64,000 nucleotides of DNA from JBDTSW01 sp963758845 (GTDB taxonomy: Bacteria; Actinomycetota; Thermoleophilia; Solirubrobacterales; 70-9): positions 248,001 through 312,000 of the forward strand of contig CAVWWX010000002.1 of NCBI GenBank assembly GCA_963758845.1, read 5' to 3'. Shown piece by piece: positions 1 to 9,220 of this stretch. A model generated the notes under the pieces. The model ran no database searches. It was not told where the DNA came from and saw nothing but the letters and a program-made list of their open reading frames with translations. How positions within the stretch are numbered: position 1 is the stretch's first letter; every line of letters begins with the position of its first letter. A program made the translations under genes and the position numbers.

Positions 1-381
1 CTCTCGACGAGCTACCTCACCTATACGGTGATCCCGATCTACGCGGCGATGAAGGCGATCGATCGAAACATCTTCGAGGCCGCGCTGGACCTCGGGGCGG
101 GCTGGTTCACAACGGCGCGCCGGGTCCTGATCCCGCTGATCGCGCCGGGCATCTTCGTCGCCCTGCTCCTCGTCTACATCCCTCTCTTCACCGACTTCGC
201 CAGCCCGGCGCTGGTCGGCGGCACCGAGGGCTACATGCTCGGGAACGTCGTCAATGACCTGGTGCTGGAGAGCGGCGACCTGAACGGCGGCGCGGCGATG
301 AGCATGCTGATGCTTGGAGCCGCCGCGATCTTCGCGATCGTCGCCTACCGCGTGACGAAGATCCGCCAGCTCGAGTCGTGA
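1..381 (+). CDS. ABC transporter inner-membrane permease, PotC/PotB type (5' end outside window)
   Basis: The visible 126 codons are the C-terminal part of a binding-protein-dependent permease. The cytoplasmic EAA loop (EAALDLGAGW, then a few residues on PLIAPGI) that docks on the ATPase is near the start of the visible part, followed by hydrophobic segments IFVALLLVYIPLF and MLMLGAAAIFAIVAY. The loop form and the FTDFASPALVGG stretch resemble the spermidine/putrescine permease branch, so an amine or related small cation is a reasonable but unproven substrate. Its stop overlaps the GTG start of the next gene (GTGA), so it belongs to the operon running to 4587. The binding protein, ATPase and partner permease would lie upstream of the window. 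Confidence 0.85.
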   Translation, partial: LSTSYLTYTVIPIYAAMKAIDRNIFEAALDLGAGWFTTARRVLIPLIAPGIFVALLLVYIPLFTDFASPALVGGTEGYMLGNVVNDLVLESGDLNGGAAMSMLMLGAAAIFAIVAYRVTKIRQLES

Positions 382-2011
382 GCGTGACCGGCTCCAGCGC
401 GCGCGGATGGGACGTGGCGATCGTCGGCGGCGGCCACAACGGCCTGGTCGCGGCCTTCTATCTCGCCAAGGCCGGCCTTCGCACGGTCGTGCTCGAGCGG
501 CGCGAGATCGTTGGGGGCTGCGCGGTCACCGAGGAGTTCTCGCCGGGGTTCCGGGCCTCCACCGGCGCCTACGTCCTGAGCATGCTTCGCGAGCCGGTCT
601 GGCGCGACCTGCGCCTGGTCCAGCGCGGCGTCGCGGTGGACCCCGCGGGGCCGACCCTCAACCTGGGCCCCGACGGCTCTGCTCTGCTGCTCGACGACGA
701 CCTGACGAGCACGCAGGAGGAGTTCGCGCGCTTCTCGCCCGCGGACGCGAGGGCGCTTGGAGCCTTCGAGGCCGAGCTGGGCCGGATCGCCAAGCTGATC
801 ACGCCGCTCATCGACGTCACGCCGCCCGACCCCCGGAGCCTGCGCCCGCGGGATCTCGCCCGCCTCGCGCGGCTCGGCGGGATGGCGGCGCGCCACCGCG
901 CGCTGATCGCCGACGCGACCTTCCTGTTCGGAACGTCGGCGACCCAGTACCTGCGCGAGTGGTTCTCCTCCGATCAGGTGCTGGCCGCGCTCGGCTGGCA
1001 CGCGATCAACGACTCGACCGCCGGCCCCTCCACTCCGGGGACCGCATACGTGCTGCTGCACGACCATGCGTCGGAGGACGCCGGCGGCGGGATTCGCAAG
1101 TGGGGCTTCGTCCGTGGCGGGATCGGGCGATTGCCCGAGGCCATGGCCGACGCCGCCCGCGAAGCCGGGGCCCAGATCCGTACCGAGGCGCCGGTCGAGC
1201 GCATCGTGGTGGAGGACGGCCGCGCGACCGGTGTCCTGCTCGCGGACGGCGAGGAGATCGCGGCGCGCCGGGTGCTCTCCAACGCGGATCCCAAGACCAC
1301 CCTGCTGCGGCTGGTCGACGAGGCGCTCCTCCCGGACGCTTCGCGGCCGCGCTGCACGCCTACCGCTGCGAGGGCACGAGCGTCAAGATCAACCTCGCGG
1401 TCGACCGGCTGCCGGTGGCGGCCGCGATCGACGGCGAGGGGGCGCAGCCCTACCACGGAGGGATCGCCGAGATCAACCCGACGATCGAGCAGATGGACGA
1501 GGCGCAGGCCGAGGCGCGGGCGGGGCGGCCCGCGGCCGATCCCCACATCGAGCTGTGCGTGCCGACGGTCCATGATCCGTCGCTGGCGCCCGAGGGCAAG
1601 CACGTGATCACGATCGACGTCAACTCCCAGCCCAACACCCTCAGCGAGGGGTCGTGGGACGACATCCGCGACGATGTGGCCGACCGCGCGATCGCCAAGC
1701 TCGGCGAGTACTTCCCGAACCTGCCGGGCTCGATCCTGGATCGCCAGGTGCTCGCGCCGCCGGACCTCGAGCGCGTCCTCGGGATCTGGGGCGGGCACGC
1801 ACTGCACGGCGAGATGGCCTTCGACCAGCTCTTCAACCTGCGGCCGGTCCGCGGCTGGGGCGAGTACCGCACCCCGATCCGCGACCTCTGGATCTGCGGG
1901 GCGGGCACCCATCCCGGCGGCGGTGTGACCGGCGCCAACGGGCGCAACTGCGCGCGCGAGGTGATTCGCGAGACCAGGGGTCTGCGGGCCCGGATCGGGG
2001 CGCGCGGGTGA
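378..2011 (+). CDS. FAD-dependent oxidoreductase, PYROXD2/phytoene-desaturase-like (one frameshift near 1341)
   Basis: The N-terminus has the Rossmann FAD-binding motif VGGGHNGLVAAFYLAK followed by LERREIVGG, the signature of the amine oxidase/phytoene desaturase superfamily. The C-terminus has the matching FAD-contact segment WICGAGTHPGGGVTGANG. The family oxidises C-N or C-C bonds; the substrate is unknown. The frame changes near 1341: the first part reads to LVDEALLPDA and the next frame continues FAAALHAYRCEG, consistent with one lost base. With that repaired the protein is about 544 residues, normal for PYROXD2-like proteins. The GTG start at 378 overlaps the permease stop, and its own stop overlaps the next GTG, so translation is probably coupled. 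Confidence 0.8.
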
Positions 2012-3388
2012 GCCCGCTCTACCCCGCGGACTGGGACGAGATCGACGCGCCCGCGATCGGCGTCGAGCCGCCGGGCCCGCGCAGCCGCGAGGTCCTCGAG
2101 CGGATCGAACGCACCGCCTACCGCGGGCTCTCCGAGGGGTTGACGCCCCTGGCGCTGACGGGGAAGGCGGGTTGGACGGTCACCGATGCCGACGACAACG
2201 TCTACCTGGACTGCGCCTCGGCCTCGGCCTCGGTCCCGCTCGGCGCGGGCAGGCCGGAGATCCTCGAGCCCGCGATCGAGGCGCTTCGCCGTCTTGGCAA
2301 CGAGGACAGCCACGCCCTCGCCTCCAGCCTCACCGCCGAGCTCGGCGAGCGGTTGCTGGCGGCGGCGCCTGCGCAGCCTCACCCGCTACGACATCGCCCT
2401 GAACGGCACGGAGGCGGTGGAGATCGCGATCAAGCTGATGCGTCGCGCGACCGGGCGGCCGATCATCATCGGCTTCCACGGCTCCTACCACGGCGAGTCG
2501 ACCACGACCGCGGCGCTCGGCGCCGAGGCCGCCGAGATCTCCAGCGGCCTTCGCGGCCTGGTGGCGGGCTTCACGCACGTGCCGTACCCGCACACCTACC
2601 GCAGCCCGTTCCGCGATCCCCGTCCAGGTGGCAGCGGGGATGCGACGGTCGACTACCTGCGCGATCACGTCCTCTTCCACGCCCTCGACCCCGCGGACGT
2701 GGCTGGCGTGGTGATCGAGCCGGTCCTGGGCTCCGGCGGGTGCGTGGCGCCGCCCGACTCGTTCTGGCCCGCCCTCACCGAGCTGTGCCGGGAGCACGAC
2801 TGGCTGCTCTGCGCCGACGAGGTGAAGACCGGGATGGGCCGCGCCGGCCACCTGTTCGCGGTCGAGCGCTGGGGCGTCCAGCCGGACCTGATGTGCCTCG
2901 GCAAGGCGCTGGGCGGCGGCGCCATGCCGATCGGGGCCCTGCTGGGGTCCGAGGACGTCCTCGGCACCTTCGCCGACGTGCCCACGGGCAGCACCTGGGC
3001 CTGGCTCCCCGGGGCCTGCGCTGCCGCGATCGCGACGCTCGAGGTCTACGCCGCCGAGCCCGTGCTTCAGAACGTGGCCGAGCTCGAGGCGGTGGCCACG
3101 GCCCGGCTCGCCGAGCTTCGCGACCGGTTCGACCGGATCGGCGACGTGCGCGCCGTGGGCTGCTTCCAGGCGATCGAGTTCGTGCGCGATCGCGAGACCT
3201 CCGAGCTCGACTCCGGACTCCAGCACGCGGTCGCGGCCGAGATGCTGCGGCGGGGCGTGCTGGCCGACTCGTCGACCACCTCGATCAACATCCAGCCCTC
3301 GCTGGTCATGCCGGCCGAGACGCTCGAGCGGGTGTACGCGATCGTCGGCGAAGCGATCGAGGCTGCGCTCGGGGCGTCGCCGCCGTGA
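2008..3388 (+). CDS. Class III PLP-dependent aminotransferase (one frameshift near 2366)
   Basis: Fold type I aminotransferase of the glutamate-1-semialdehyde/omega-amino acid group. Visible hallmarks: the N-terminal DADDNVYLDCASA strand, ALNGTEAVEIAIKLMRRA (phosphate-binding region), FHGSYHG, the cofactor aspartate in CADEVKTGMGR and the Schiff-base lysine in CLGKALGGGAMPIGA. The start GTG at 2008 overlaps the previous stop. The frame changes near 2366, between LLAAAP and LRSLTRYDIALNG; a single-base correction gives about 459 residues, usual for the family. The true substrate cannot be read from sequence. Location between an FAD oxidase and kbl suggests amine nitrogen removal in the same pathway. 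Confidence 0.82.
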
Positions 3389-4587
3389 GCCTCGAGACCG
3401 TTCTCGGCGGCGAGCTCGCGGCGATGGGCAAGGCGGGGACGCTGAAGCGCATCCCGGTCCTGACGACGCCCCAGGGCCCGCTGATCGGGATCGAGGGACG
3501 GGGCGAGGTCATCTGCCTGTGCTCGAACGACTACCTCGGCCTCGCCAACCACCCGGAGGTCGTCGCGGCGGCGGCCGACGGGCTGGCCCGCTACGGGGCA
3601 GGGACCGGCTCGGTGCGGTTCATCTGCGGCAAGTTCCAGCCGCACGTCGAGCTCGAGCGCGACCTGGCCGAGTTCTGCGGCACGCCCGCGGCGCTCACGT
3701 TCGTCTCTTGCTGGACCGCCAACGCCGCCCTGCTCGACGCGCTGTGCGACCGCCCGGCGGCGATCTTCTCCGACCGGCTGAACCACGCTTCGATCATCGA
3801 CGGCATGCGCCTGGCCCGCCCGGCCCACAAGGCCGTGTACGAGCACTCCGACCCCGACGACCTGCGGCGCGTGCTGAACGAGGCACCGGCGGTCGATCGC
3901 CGGCTGATCGTCACCGACGGGGTTTTCAGCATGGAGGGCGACCTGGCGCCGATGCCGGAGCTCGCCGAGATCGCGGCTGAACACGACGCGACGCTGATCG
4001 TCGACGACTCGCATGGGATCGGGGTGGTGGGCGAGAGCGGGCGCGGCGTGCTCGAGCGATTCGGGCTGCTGGGCCGCGAGGACATCGTCCTGACCGGGAC
4101 GCTCGGCAAGGCCCTGGGCGGCGCCGCGGGCGGGTTCGTGGCCGGCGGGCGGGCGCTGTGCGACGTGCTGGAGCAGCGTTCACGCCCCCAGCTCTTCTCC
4201 AACGGTCTACCGCCGTCGGTCGCCTGTGGGTCCCGGCGGGCTCTGGCCGAGGTGCGCGAGCACCCCGGGCTCGTCGCCAAGCTGCGCACCAACACCGTCG
4301 CCATGCGCGACGCGATCGCCGCCACGGGCCTGAAGCCGCTCGACGGCGAGAGCGCGATCGTGCCGATCATCGTCGGCGCCACGCCCGACGCGATCCGGGC
4401 CAGCCAGCTCCTGCTGGAACGCGGGGTCTACGCGACCGGCTTCGGTTATCCGGTCGTGCCCGAGGGAACCGCCAGGGTTCGCGTCCAGGTGTCGGCGGCG
4501 CTCGAGCCACCGCAGCTAGAGCGGGCCGCCGAGGCGATCGGCGAGGTCGGCCAGGAGCTGGGACTGACGGCGCCTACGGGGCGATGA
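3385..4587 (+). CDS. kbl: Glycine C-acetyltransferase (2-amino-3-ketobutyrate CoA ligase)
   Basis: A 400-residue alpha-oxoamine synthase. It converts 2-amino-3-ketobutyrate and CoA to glycine and acetyl-CoA with PLP. It carries the Kbl-specific segments SVRFICG, LNHASIIDGMRL, TDGVFSMEGDLAP, DDSHGIGVVGE, the PLP lysine in TGTLGKALGGAAGG, QRSRPQLFSN and YPVVPEGTARVRVQ, which together separate Kbl from BioF. Length matches the E. coli enzyme (398). The GTG start overlaps the aminotransferase stop. No threonine dehydrogenase is visible, so the aminoketone may come from the upstream oxidase or aminotransferase instead. The last 14 bases overlap the convergent aldo/keto reductase gene. Confidence 0.88.
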   Translation: MSLETVLGGELAAMGKAGTLKRIPVLTTPQGPLIGIEGRGEVICLCSNDYLGLANHPEVVAAAADGLARYGAGTGSVRFICGKFQPHVELERDLAEFCGTPAALTFVSCWTANAALLDALCDRPAAIFSDRLNHASIIDGMRLARPAHKAVYEHSDPDDLRRVLNEAPAVDRRLIVTDGVFSMEGDLAPMPELAEIAAEHDATLIVDDSHGIGVVGESGRGVLERFGLLGREDIVLTGTLGKALGGAAGGFVAGGRALCDVLEQRSRPQLFSNGLPPSVACGSRRALAEVREHPGLVAKLRTNTVAMRDAIAATGLKPLDGESAIVPIIVGATPDAIRASQLLLERGVYATGFGYPVVPEGTARVRVQVSAALEPPQLERAAEAIGEVGQELGLTAPTGR

Positions 4588-5404
4588 ACGTGGCGGGGTC
4601 GGGCCCCGTCCGCTCGCCGCGGTCGAGCTCGGCGACCGCGTTCATCTCCTCGCCGCTCAGGGCGAAGTCGAAGACCTCGAGGTTCTCGGCGATCCGCTCG
4701 GGCGTGACCGACTTCGGGATCACGATGCTCCCGAGCTGGAGGTGCCAGCGAAGGATCACCTGTGCCGGGCTCTTGGAGTACTTGTCGGCGGCGTCCTCGA
4801 TGACGCCCTCGCCGAAGGGCTTGCCCTCGGCCAGCGGGCTCCAGTCCTCGGTGAGGATGCCGCGGTCCGCGTTGGCTCCGCGAAGCGCCTCCTGCTGCAG
4901 GTAGGGGTGTATCTCCACCTGGTTCACCGCCGGGACCGTGTCGGTCTCGGCGGCCAGCCGATCGAGGTGTTCGACGTTGAAGTTCGAGACGCCGATCGAG
5001 GTCACGAGGCCCTCGTCGCGCAACTTCTCCATCGTCCGCCAAGTCTCGACGTAACGGTCGTTCGACGGCACCGGCCAGTGGATCAGGTAGAGGTCGACGC
5101 GATCGAGCCCCAGTCGGCCGAGGCTTCCCTCCAGCGCGCCCCTCGCCTCGTCGGTGCCGTGGTCGGAGTTCCAGAGCTTGGTGGTCACGAAGACCTCGTC
5201 GCGCGGGATCTGAGAGCCCGTGATCGCGGCCCCCACCTCGCGCTCGTTCTGATACGCGGCGGCGGTATCGATGCTGCGATAGCCCAGCCGCAGCGCCTCG
5301 GCGACGGCCGCCTCGGCCTCGTCGGGCGGGATCTGCCAGGTGCCGAAGCCAAGCTGCGGGATCGTGGTGCCGGAGTTGAGTTCGAGATCGGGGATGTCGC
5401 TCAT
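4574..5404 (-). CDS. Aldo/keto reductase (AKR5-like)
   Basis: A 276-residue NADPH-dependent aldo/keto reductase, cytosolic. The catalytic tetrad is intact: Asp46 and Tyr51 (in SIDTAAAYQNE), Lys76 (VTTKLWN) and His109 (LIHWP). GVSNFN and IPKSVTPERIAENL are the usual C-terminal NADPH-binding motifs. It resembles 2,5-diketo-D-gluconate reductases, but members of this family reduce many aldehydes and ketones. The ATG is preceded by GAAAGGAAG and, further up, TAGGTT as a possible -10. It converges on kbl. Confidence 0.88.
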   Translation of the reverse strand: MSDIPDLELNSGTTIPQLGFGTWQIPPDEAEAAVAEALRLGYRSIDTAAAYQNEREVGAAITGSQIPRDEVFVTTKLWNSDHGTDEARGALEGSLGRLGLDRVDLYLIHWPVPSNDRYVETWRTMEKLRDEGLVTSIGVSNFNVEHLDRLAAETDTVPAVNQVEIHPYLQQEALRGANADRGILTEDWSPLAEGKPFGEGVIEDAADKYSKSPAQVILRWHLQLGSIVIPKSVTPERIAENLEVFDFALSGEEMNAVAELDRGERTGPDPATFIAP

Positions 5405-5542
5405 CGCTTCCTTTCGTGGGCTGCGATGAACCTACGTACCCGGTCCCTCCTTCCCGACTCGGCCTGGACGGGAAACGGGGCGGGACATGCGCGCAGCTGC
5501 CGCAGGCTCGGCCTCACGTGCTCTCGCCAGGGCCGCAACGGA

Positions 5543-6580
5543 CTAGGCGACGGCGCGGGTCCCGAAGTACGCGGCCGAGTCGATGCCGCGGTCGAACCGC
5601 GACCAGGACTCGCCGGCTGGCAGCTCGCGCTCGATCCGGTCGAAGCTCCCGAGCTTTCCGCCCAGGTTGTCCATCGCGTGCACCAGCGTCGCCTCGCGCG
5701 TCGCGGGGACCACCGGCGAGCCGTTCTGGTAGCTGCCGTGGTGAGACAGGATGATGTGGAGCACGGCCTGGGCCGCGGCCGGGTCGAAGCCCTCGAGCGA
5801 CTCGATCGTCGAGCGGACGAGGTAGTAGCCCAGCGGGATCTCGCCCTCCAGGCGACCGGCGTCGGTGAGGTCGATCGCCAGCAGGTCGTCGTTGTAGGCC
5901 TGCGTCTTGCCGATGTCGTGAAGCAGCGCCCCGGTGACCGCGGCGTCGCGGTCGATGCCGGGGAAGGCCGACGCAGCGGCGCTTACGGCCTGCGCCACCG
6001 AGAGCGCGTGGTCGAGCAGCCCGTGGGCGAAGGCCTGGTGGTAGTACTTGGCCGCGGGCGCGATCCGGAACCGCTCCCACGTCGGCGTTCCCTCCCCAAG
6101 AAGGCGATCGAGTAGCCGGCGCAGGTCGGGGTGCTGGATCGTGGCCACGAGCTCTCGCATGTCGGCCTCGAGCCGCTCCGCCGGGATCGGCGGCCCCTCG
6201 GCGAGGTCGCTGTGCTCATACTCGTCCTCGCCCGCAGCGCGCAGGGCCTGCACGGTGATCTTCGCGCCGTACTGGGGGTGGACCGAGAACGGGCCCTCGA
6301 TGAAGACAACGGCGCCGGGGGCGCAGAGCTCGAAGCACTCGTCGACCCCCTCCCAGACGACGGCCTCGATCGTGCCGGTGCGGTCGGCGACCTTGAGGCG
6401 GATGAAGTCCTCGCCGTTGCGGCGGCTGCGGCGCTCGCGATCGCGCACCGCGAACACGGCGCCCACGACCTGTCCCTCGGTCAGCTCGTTGACGTAGGGG
6501 CGGCCGTTTTCGCTGGGCGCGGAAGCGCCCAGCTGGGGTTGATCGACGAGTGTCATCGGCTGGTTCATCTCTGCGTTCAA
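5543..6580 (-). CDS. OB-fold and HD-domain protein, YhaM-like 3'-5' exoribonuclease family
   Basis: A 345-residue protein. Residues about 30-110 form an OB-fold nucleic-acid-binding domain (GEDFIRLKVADRTGTIEAVVWEG), and residues about 165-330 form an HD phosphohydrolase domain with HGLLDHALS, LLHDIGKTQAY, ILSHHGSY and VHAMDNLGGK supplying metal ligands. This order is that of B. subtilis YhaM, a 3'-5' exonuclease acting on RNA and ssDNA. The first ATG is at 6580; a second in-frame ATG (MNQPM) lies 4 codons later. Bases 5405-5542 and 6581-6725 on either side hold no gene; the latter is a divergent promoter region. Confidence 0.82.
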   Translation of the reverse strand: MNAEMNQPMTLVDQPQLGASAPSENGRPYVNELTEGQVVGAVFAVRDRERRSRRNGEDFIRLKVADRTGTIEAVVWEGVDECFELCAPGAVVFIEGPFSVHPQYGAKITVQALRAAGEDEYEHSDLAEGPPIPAERLEADMRELVATIQHPDLRRLLDRLLGEGTPTWERFRIAPAAKYYHQAFAHGLLDHALSVAQAVSAAASAFPGIDRDAAVTGALLHDIGKTQAYNDDLLAIDLTDAGRLEGEIPLGYYLVRSTIESLEGFDPAAAQAVLHIILSHHGSYQNGSPVVPATREATLVHAMDNLGGKLGSFDRIERELPAGESWSRFDRGIDSAAYFGTRAVA

Positions 6581-6725
6581 AGTAGTAAGAGGGCCGGACG
6601 GCGTGGACGTCGCCCCGGGATGTTTCTCAATGCTTCAGGTCGTCCACCGGCCGCCGGATCTGACGCGCGTACCGCTGTGACCGGTCGCACACGAAACGCC
6701 TGCAACGTCGGCAAGACTGAGGCGC

Positions 6726-7937
6726 ATGAGCACCAGCAGAGATGTCCGGCTGATCGTCGGCGCGGTCGGGATCTCCGCCGCGGGCGACTTCCTGCTCTGG
6801 ATCCCGCTCACGCTCCAGGTCCAGTCCCTGACGGACTCGGGCGTCGCGGTCGCCGCCGTGATGATCTGCCTCTGGGCGCCGGTGGCGGTCCTGTCGCCGG
6901 TCGCGGGGCTCGTCTCGGATCGCTTCGAGGCGCGCAGCGTCCTGATCGCGGGCTCGCTCGCCCAGGTCGCGTTCGCCGCGAGCCTGGCGCTGGTGCTCGA
7001 CTCGGTCGCCGGGATCCTCGTCCTCGCGGCTCTCTTGGGAACCGCCAACGCGATCGCACAGCCCGCCGAGTTCGCGCTCGTCCCGGTGATCGCGGGCGAG
7101 CGCCGCCTGGCGCGGGTCAACGGGTGGGTCGAGACCTCGCGCTACGCGGGAATGGCGACGGGGCCCCTGGCCGCCGGCCTCCTGGTGGACGCGGGCGGCA
7201 TCGACATCGCGATGCTGGTCAACGCCGCGACCTTTGCCACGGTGGCGCTCGCCGGGCTACTGCTGCACGCCCGCCGCCCACCGCAGGCCGCCCCTGACGG
7301 GGAGCCCGATCACGCCCTCGACGGCGCCCGGTTCCTCTTCCGCGACAAGCTCTTGGCCTTGGTCGTGGGGGTCGTCTTCGTCTCGCTGCTGTTCATGAGC
7401 GCCTCGATCACCGCGGAGGTCTTCTTCCTGCGCGACGACCTGGAGGTCAGCGGGCTCCTCTACGGCGCTCTCTTCTCGACGTGGTTTCTCGGAATGGTCG
7501 TCGGGGCGCTTCTGGTCGCAGGCCGAATCCCCCAGGCCGCGCTTGCGACCGCCGTGCTCGTCGCGGTGGCGGTCCAGGGCGCCGGGCTGGGCCTCCCCAC
7601 CGCGCTCCTGGCGGTGGGGTTCGCCGGGACGATGTGGTTCGCCGGCGGGATCGGCCACGGGGTGAAGAACGTCCTCGCCCGGACGCTGATCCAGGAGCGG
7701 GTGCCCGACCGCCTCCACGGCCGCGCCTTCGCCGCCTACAACGGGCTGCGAAACGGAGCCGAGCTGTTCGCCCTCGCCGGCGGCGGGCTGCTGGTGGCCG
7801 CGCTGGGCGGCAGGGCCACGCTCGCCCTTGCCGGCGGGATCTCGATGCTCGCGGGCCTGGGCGGCCTCGCGATCCACCTCGCGCGGCAGCGCCGGCGTGG
7901 AGCTACGCCTGGACCCGTCGCCGGGGCTCGGGCGTAA
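6726..7937 (+). CDS. MFS transporter, EntS/MFS_3-like exporter
   Basis: 403 residues, almost entirely hydrophobic, with about 12 membrane segments. The loop SDRFEARSVLIAGSLAQV between TM2 and TM3 is the major-facilitator signature, and QPAEFALVPVIAGERRLARVNGW is typical of the EntS/MFS_3 group of drug or siderophore exporters. Proton-driven export from the cytoplasm is the family role; the substrate is unknown. It stands alone, divergent from the HD protein and converging on the glycosyltransferase at 7953. Confidence 0.85.
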   Translation: MSTSRDVRLIVGAVGISAAGDFLLWIPLTLQVQSLTDSGVAVAAVMICLWAPVAVLSPVAGLVSDRFEARSVLIAGSLAQVAFAASLALVLDSVAGILVLAALLGTANAIAQPAEFALVPVIAGERRLARVNGWVETSRYAGMATGPLAAGLLVDAGGIDIAMLVNAATFATVALAGLLLHARRPPQAAPDGEPDHALDGARFLFRDKLLALVVGVVFVSLLFMSASITAEVFFLRDDLEVSGLLYGALFSTWFLGMVVGALLVAGRIPQAALATAVLVAVAVQGAGLGLPTALLAVGFAGTMWFAGGIGHGVKNVLARTLIQERVPDRLHGRAFAAYNGLRNGAELFALAGGGLLVAALGGRATLALAGGISMLAGLGGLAIHLARQRRRGATPGPVAGARA

Positions 7938-7952
7938 CCCCGAAGCCCAGGA

Positions 7953-9128
7953 TCACTCCGCCAGCGCGATCGCAAGCAGCTGATCGAACCGGCTGCTCCA
8001 AGCGTGGCGCGCCACGAACTTCAGGCGCTCAGCCTCGGTGGCCGGCCCCAATGCAAGCGCCCGGGCGACCGCGGGGGCGAACTCGCCGCCGACCGGAGCC
8101 AGCGCGACGCGTCCATCGACCGCCGCTATCGGGGGCAAATCCACGGCCGCGACAGGCCGGCCGCCCGCGAGGTACTCGTAGAGCTTGAGCGGGCTCATCG
8201 CCTCCGTTAGTCGATTGCCGACGTGGGGGATCAAGCAGGCCTCGGCCGCTCCGATCAGGCGGACGACCTCCGGGCGAGGCGCGAGACCGGCGCGGATCAC
8301 GACGTTAGGCAGCCTCCCGACGTCAGCGAAATGGACCTCGTCTTGCAGCGGGCCGACGAGCACGACCGAGCCGTCCGGGTATGCCTTCGCAACCTCCCCG
8401 AGCTGCTCTACGTCGACGCGGCTCTGGAGGCTGCCCACGTACAGAAGCCGTGGCCGGGGCAGCTTCGCGAACCACGCGGGCGGCGCGCCGATATCGCGCC
8501 ATTCAGAGGGCTGGATGCCATTCGGGATGACCGCATGGGGTCCGGTCGGCCCGATCCGGTCCAGCACCGCCTCGGTCACCGCGCAGACACGGCGGCGCTT
8601 CGCGCGGATCTTGGCGAACGACTCGTTGAAGGCCGGGACGAGATGCGGGCGGTTGTAATCCGACGTCCAGTCGTCCCACGCGTAGAACGTGACGGGACCG
8701 GCCCAATCGAACTCCCCGAACCCCGCCAGGAGCGGGTTGGCCGTGATGACCGGGGGACGCTCGAGACCCAGGCCGCGGGCCGCGCGGCGCATGCTCGCCT
8801 CGTAGCGACGGACGGTCCGGCGAGCATTCGCCGGGTCCGTGCGCCGAAGCCGCAACGGTTCGTGGAGATGGACCCGCTCGCGCGATGGTGGGTCCGGGTA
8901 GAGCGGCCGCAGCGAGCGCCAGGCCTTCGACAACAGGCTCCGATAGGGGGTCATCAGCAGAACCCGATCGACGCCCGGATGGTCGGGCAGCGCCGCCGCG
9001 AGCCGCGCCTCCGAGAACGACGCTCCCTCCGCCACGGCGGCGGCCCAGCTTCTGCTGTATAGGACCAGGATCACGTCGCGCGCGTCGCGCACGCCGGTTG
9101 CAGTGCCTGAAGGCTCGGCGGGCGACAT
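7953..9128 (-). CDS. Glycosyltransferase, GT-B fold (TuaH-like)
   Basis: 391 residues. Two Rossmann-like halves are joined near residue 205 (RPRLLYVGSLQSRVD), with the C-terminal EAMSPLKLYEYLAGGRPV motif that contacts the nucleotide sugar in GT4-like enzymes. FYAWDDWTSDY and AVTEAVLDRIGP resemble the TuaH group of teichuronic acid glycosyltransferases. Acceptor and donor are not known. The ATG lies 8 bases downstream of a TAGGCT hexamer on its strand, so the mRNA may be leaderless. It is the first gene of the polysaccharide locus and diverges from the flippase. Confidence 0.82.
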   Translation of the reverse strand: MSPAEPSGTATGVRDARDVILVLYSRSWAAAVAEGASFSEARLAAALPDHPGVDRVLLMTPYRSLLSKAWRSLRPLYPDPPSRERVHLHEPLRLRRTDPANARRTVRRYEASMRRAARGLGLERPPVITANPLLAGFGEFDWAGPVTFYAWDDWTSDYNRPHLVPAFNESFAKIRAKRRRVCAVTEAVLDRIGPTGPHAVIPNGIQPSEWRDIGAPPAWFAKLPRPRLLYVGSLQSRVDVEQLGEVAKAYPDGSVVLVGPLQDEVHFADVGRLPNVVIRAGLAPRPEVVRLIGAAEACLIPHVGNRLTEAMSPLKLYEYLAGGRPVAAVDLPPIAAVDGRVALAPVGGEFAPAVARALALGPATEAERLKFVARHAWSSRFDQLLAIALAE

Positions 9129-9136
9129 CGCGGTGG

Positions 9137-9142
9137 AGCCTA
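9137..9142 (-). promoter_or_regulatory. Putative -10 element of the 9128 glycosyltransferase
   Basis: TAGGCT on the minus strand, 8 bases before the ATG. This spacing predicts transcription starting at or near the start codon. No clear -35 is visible. Confidence 0.4.
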
Positions 9143-9220
9143 CTTTTCCCCCTGGCCGGCGCAGGCGGCGGACTTCCGCCGCAAGGCCTCGGCGTGCCCG
9201 CCCGTTGTGTAAGTGACCGA

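Noticed and set aside
1654..4587. 977-residue plus-strand frame across oxidoreductase, aminotransferase and kbl
   Set aside because: Only its kbl part and the first half of the aminotransferase are in the correct frame. The GTG overlaps at 2008 and 3385 mark separate genes.
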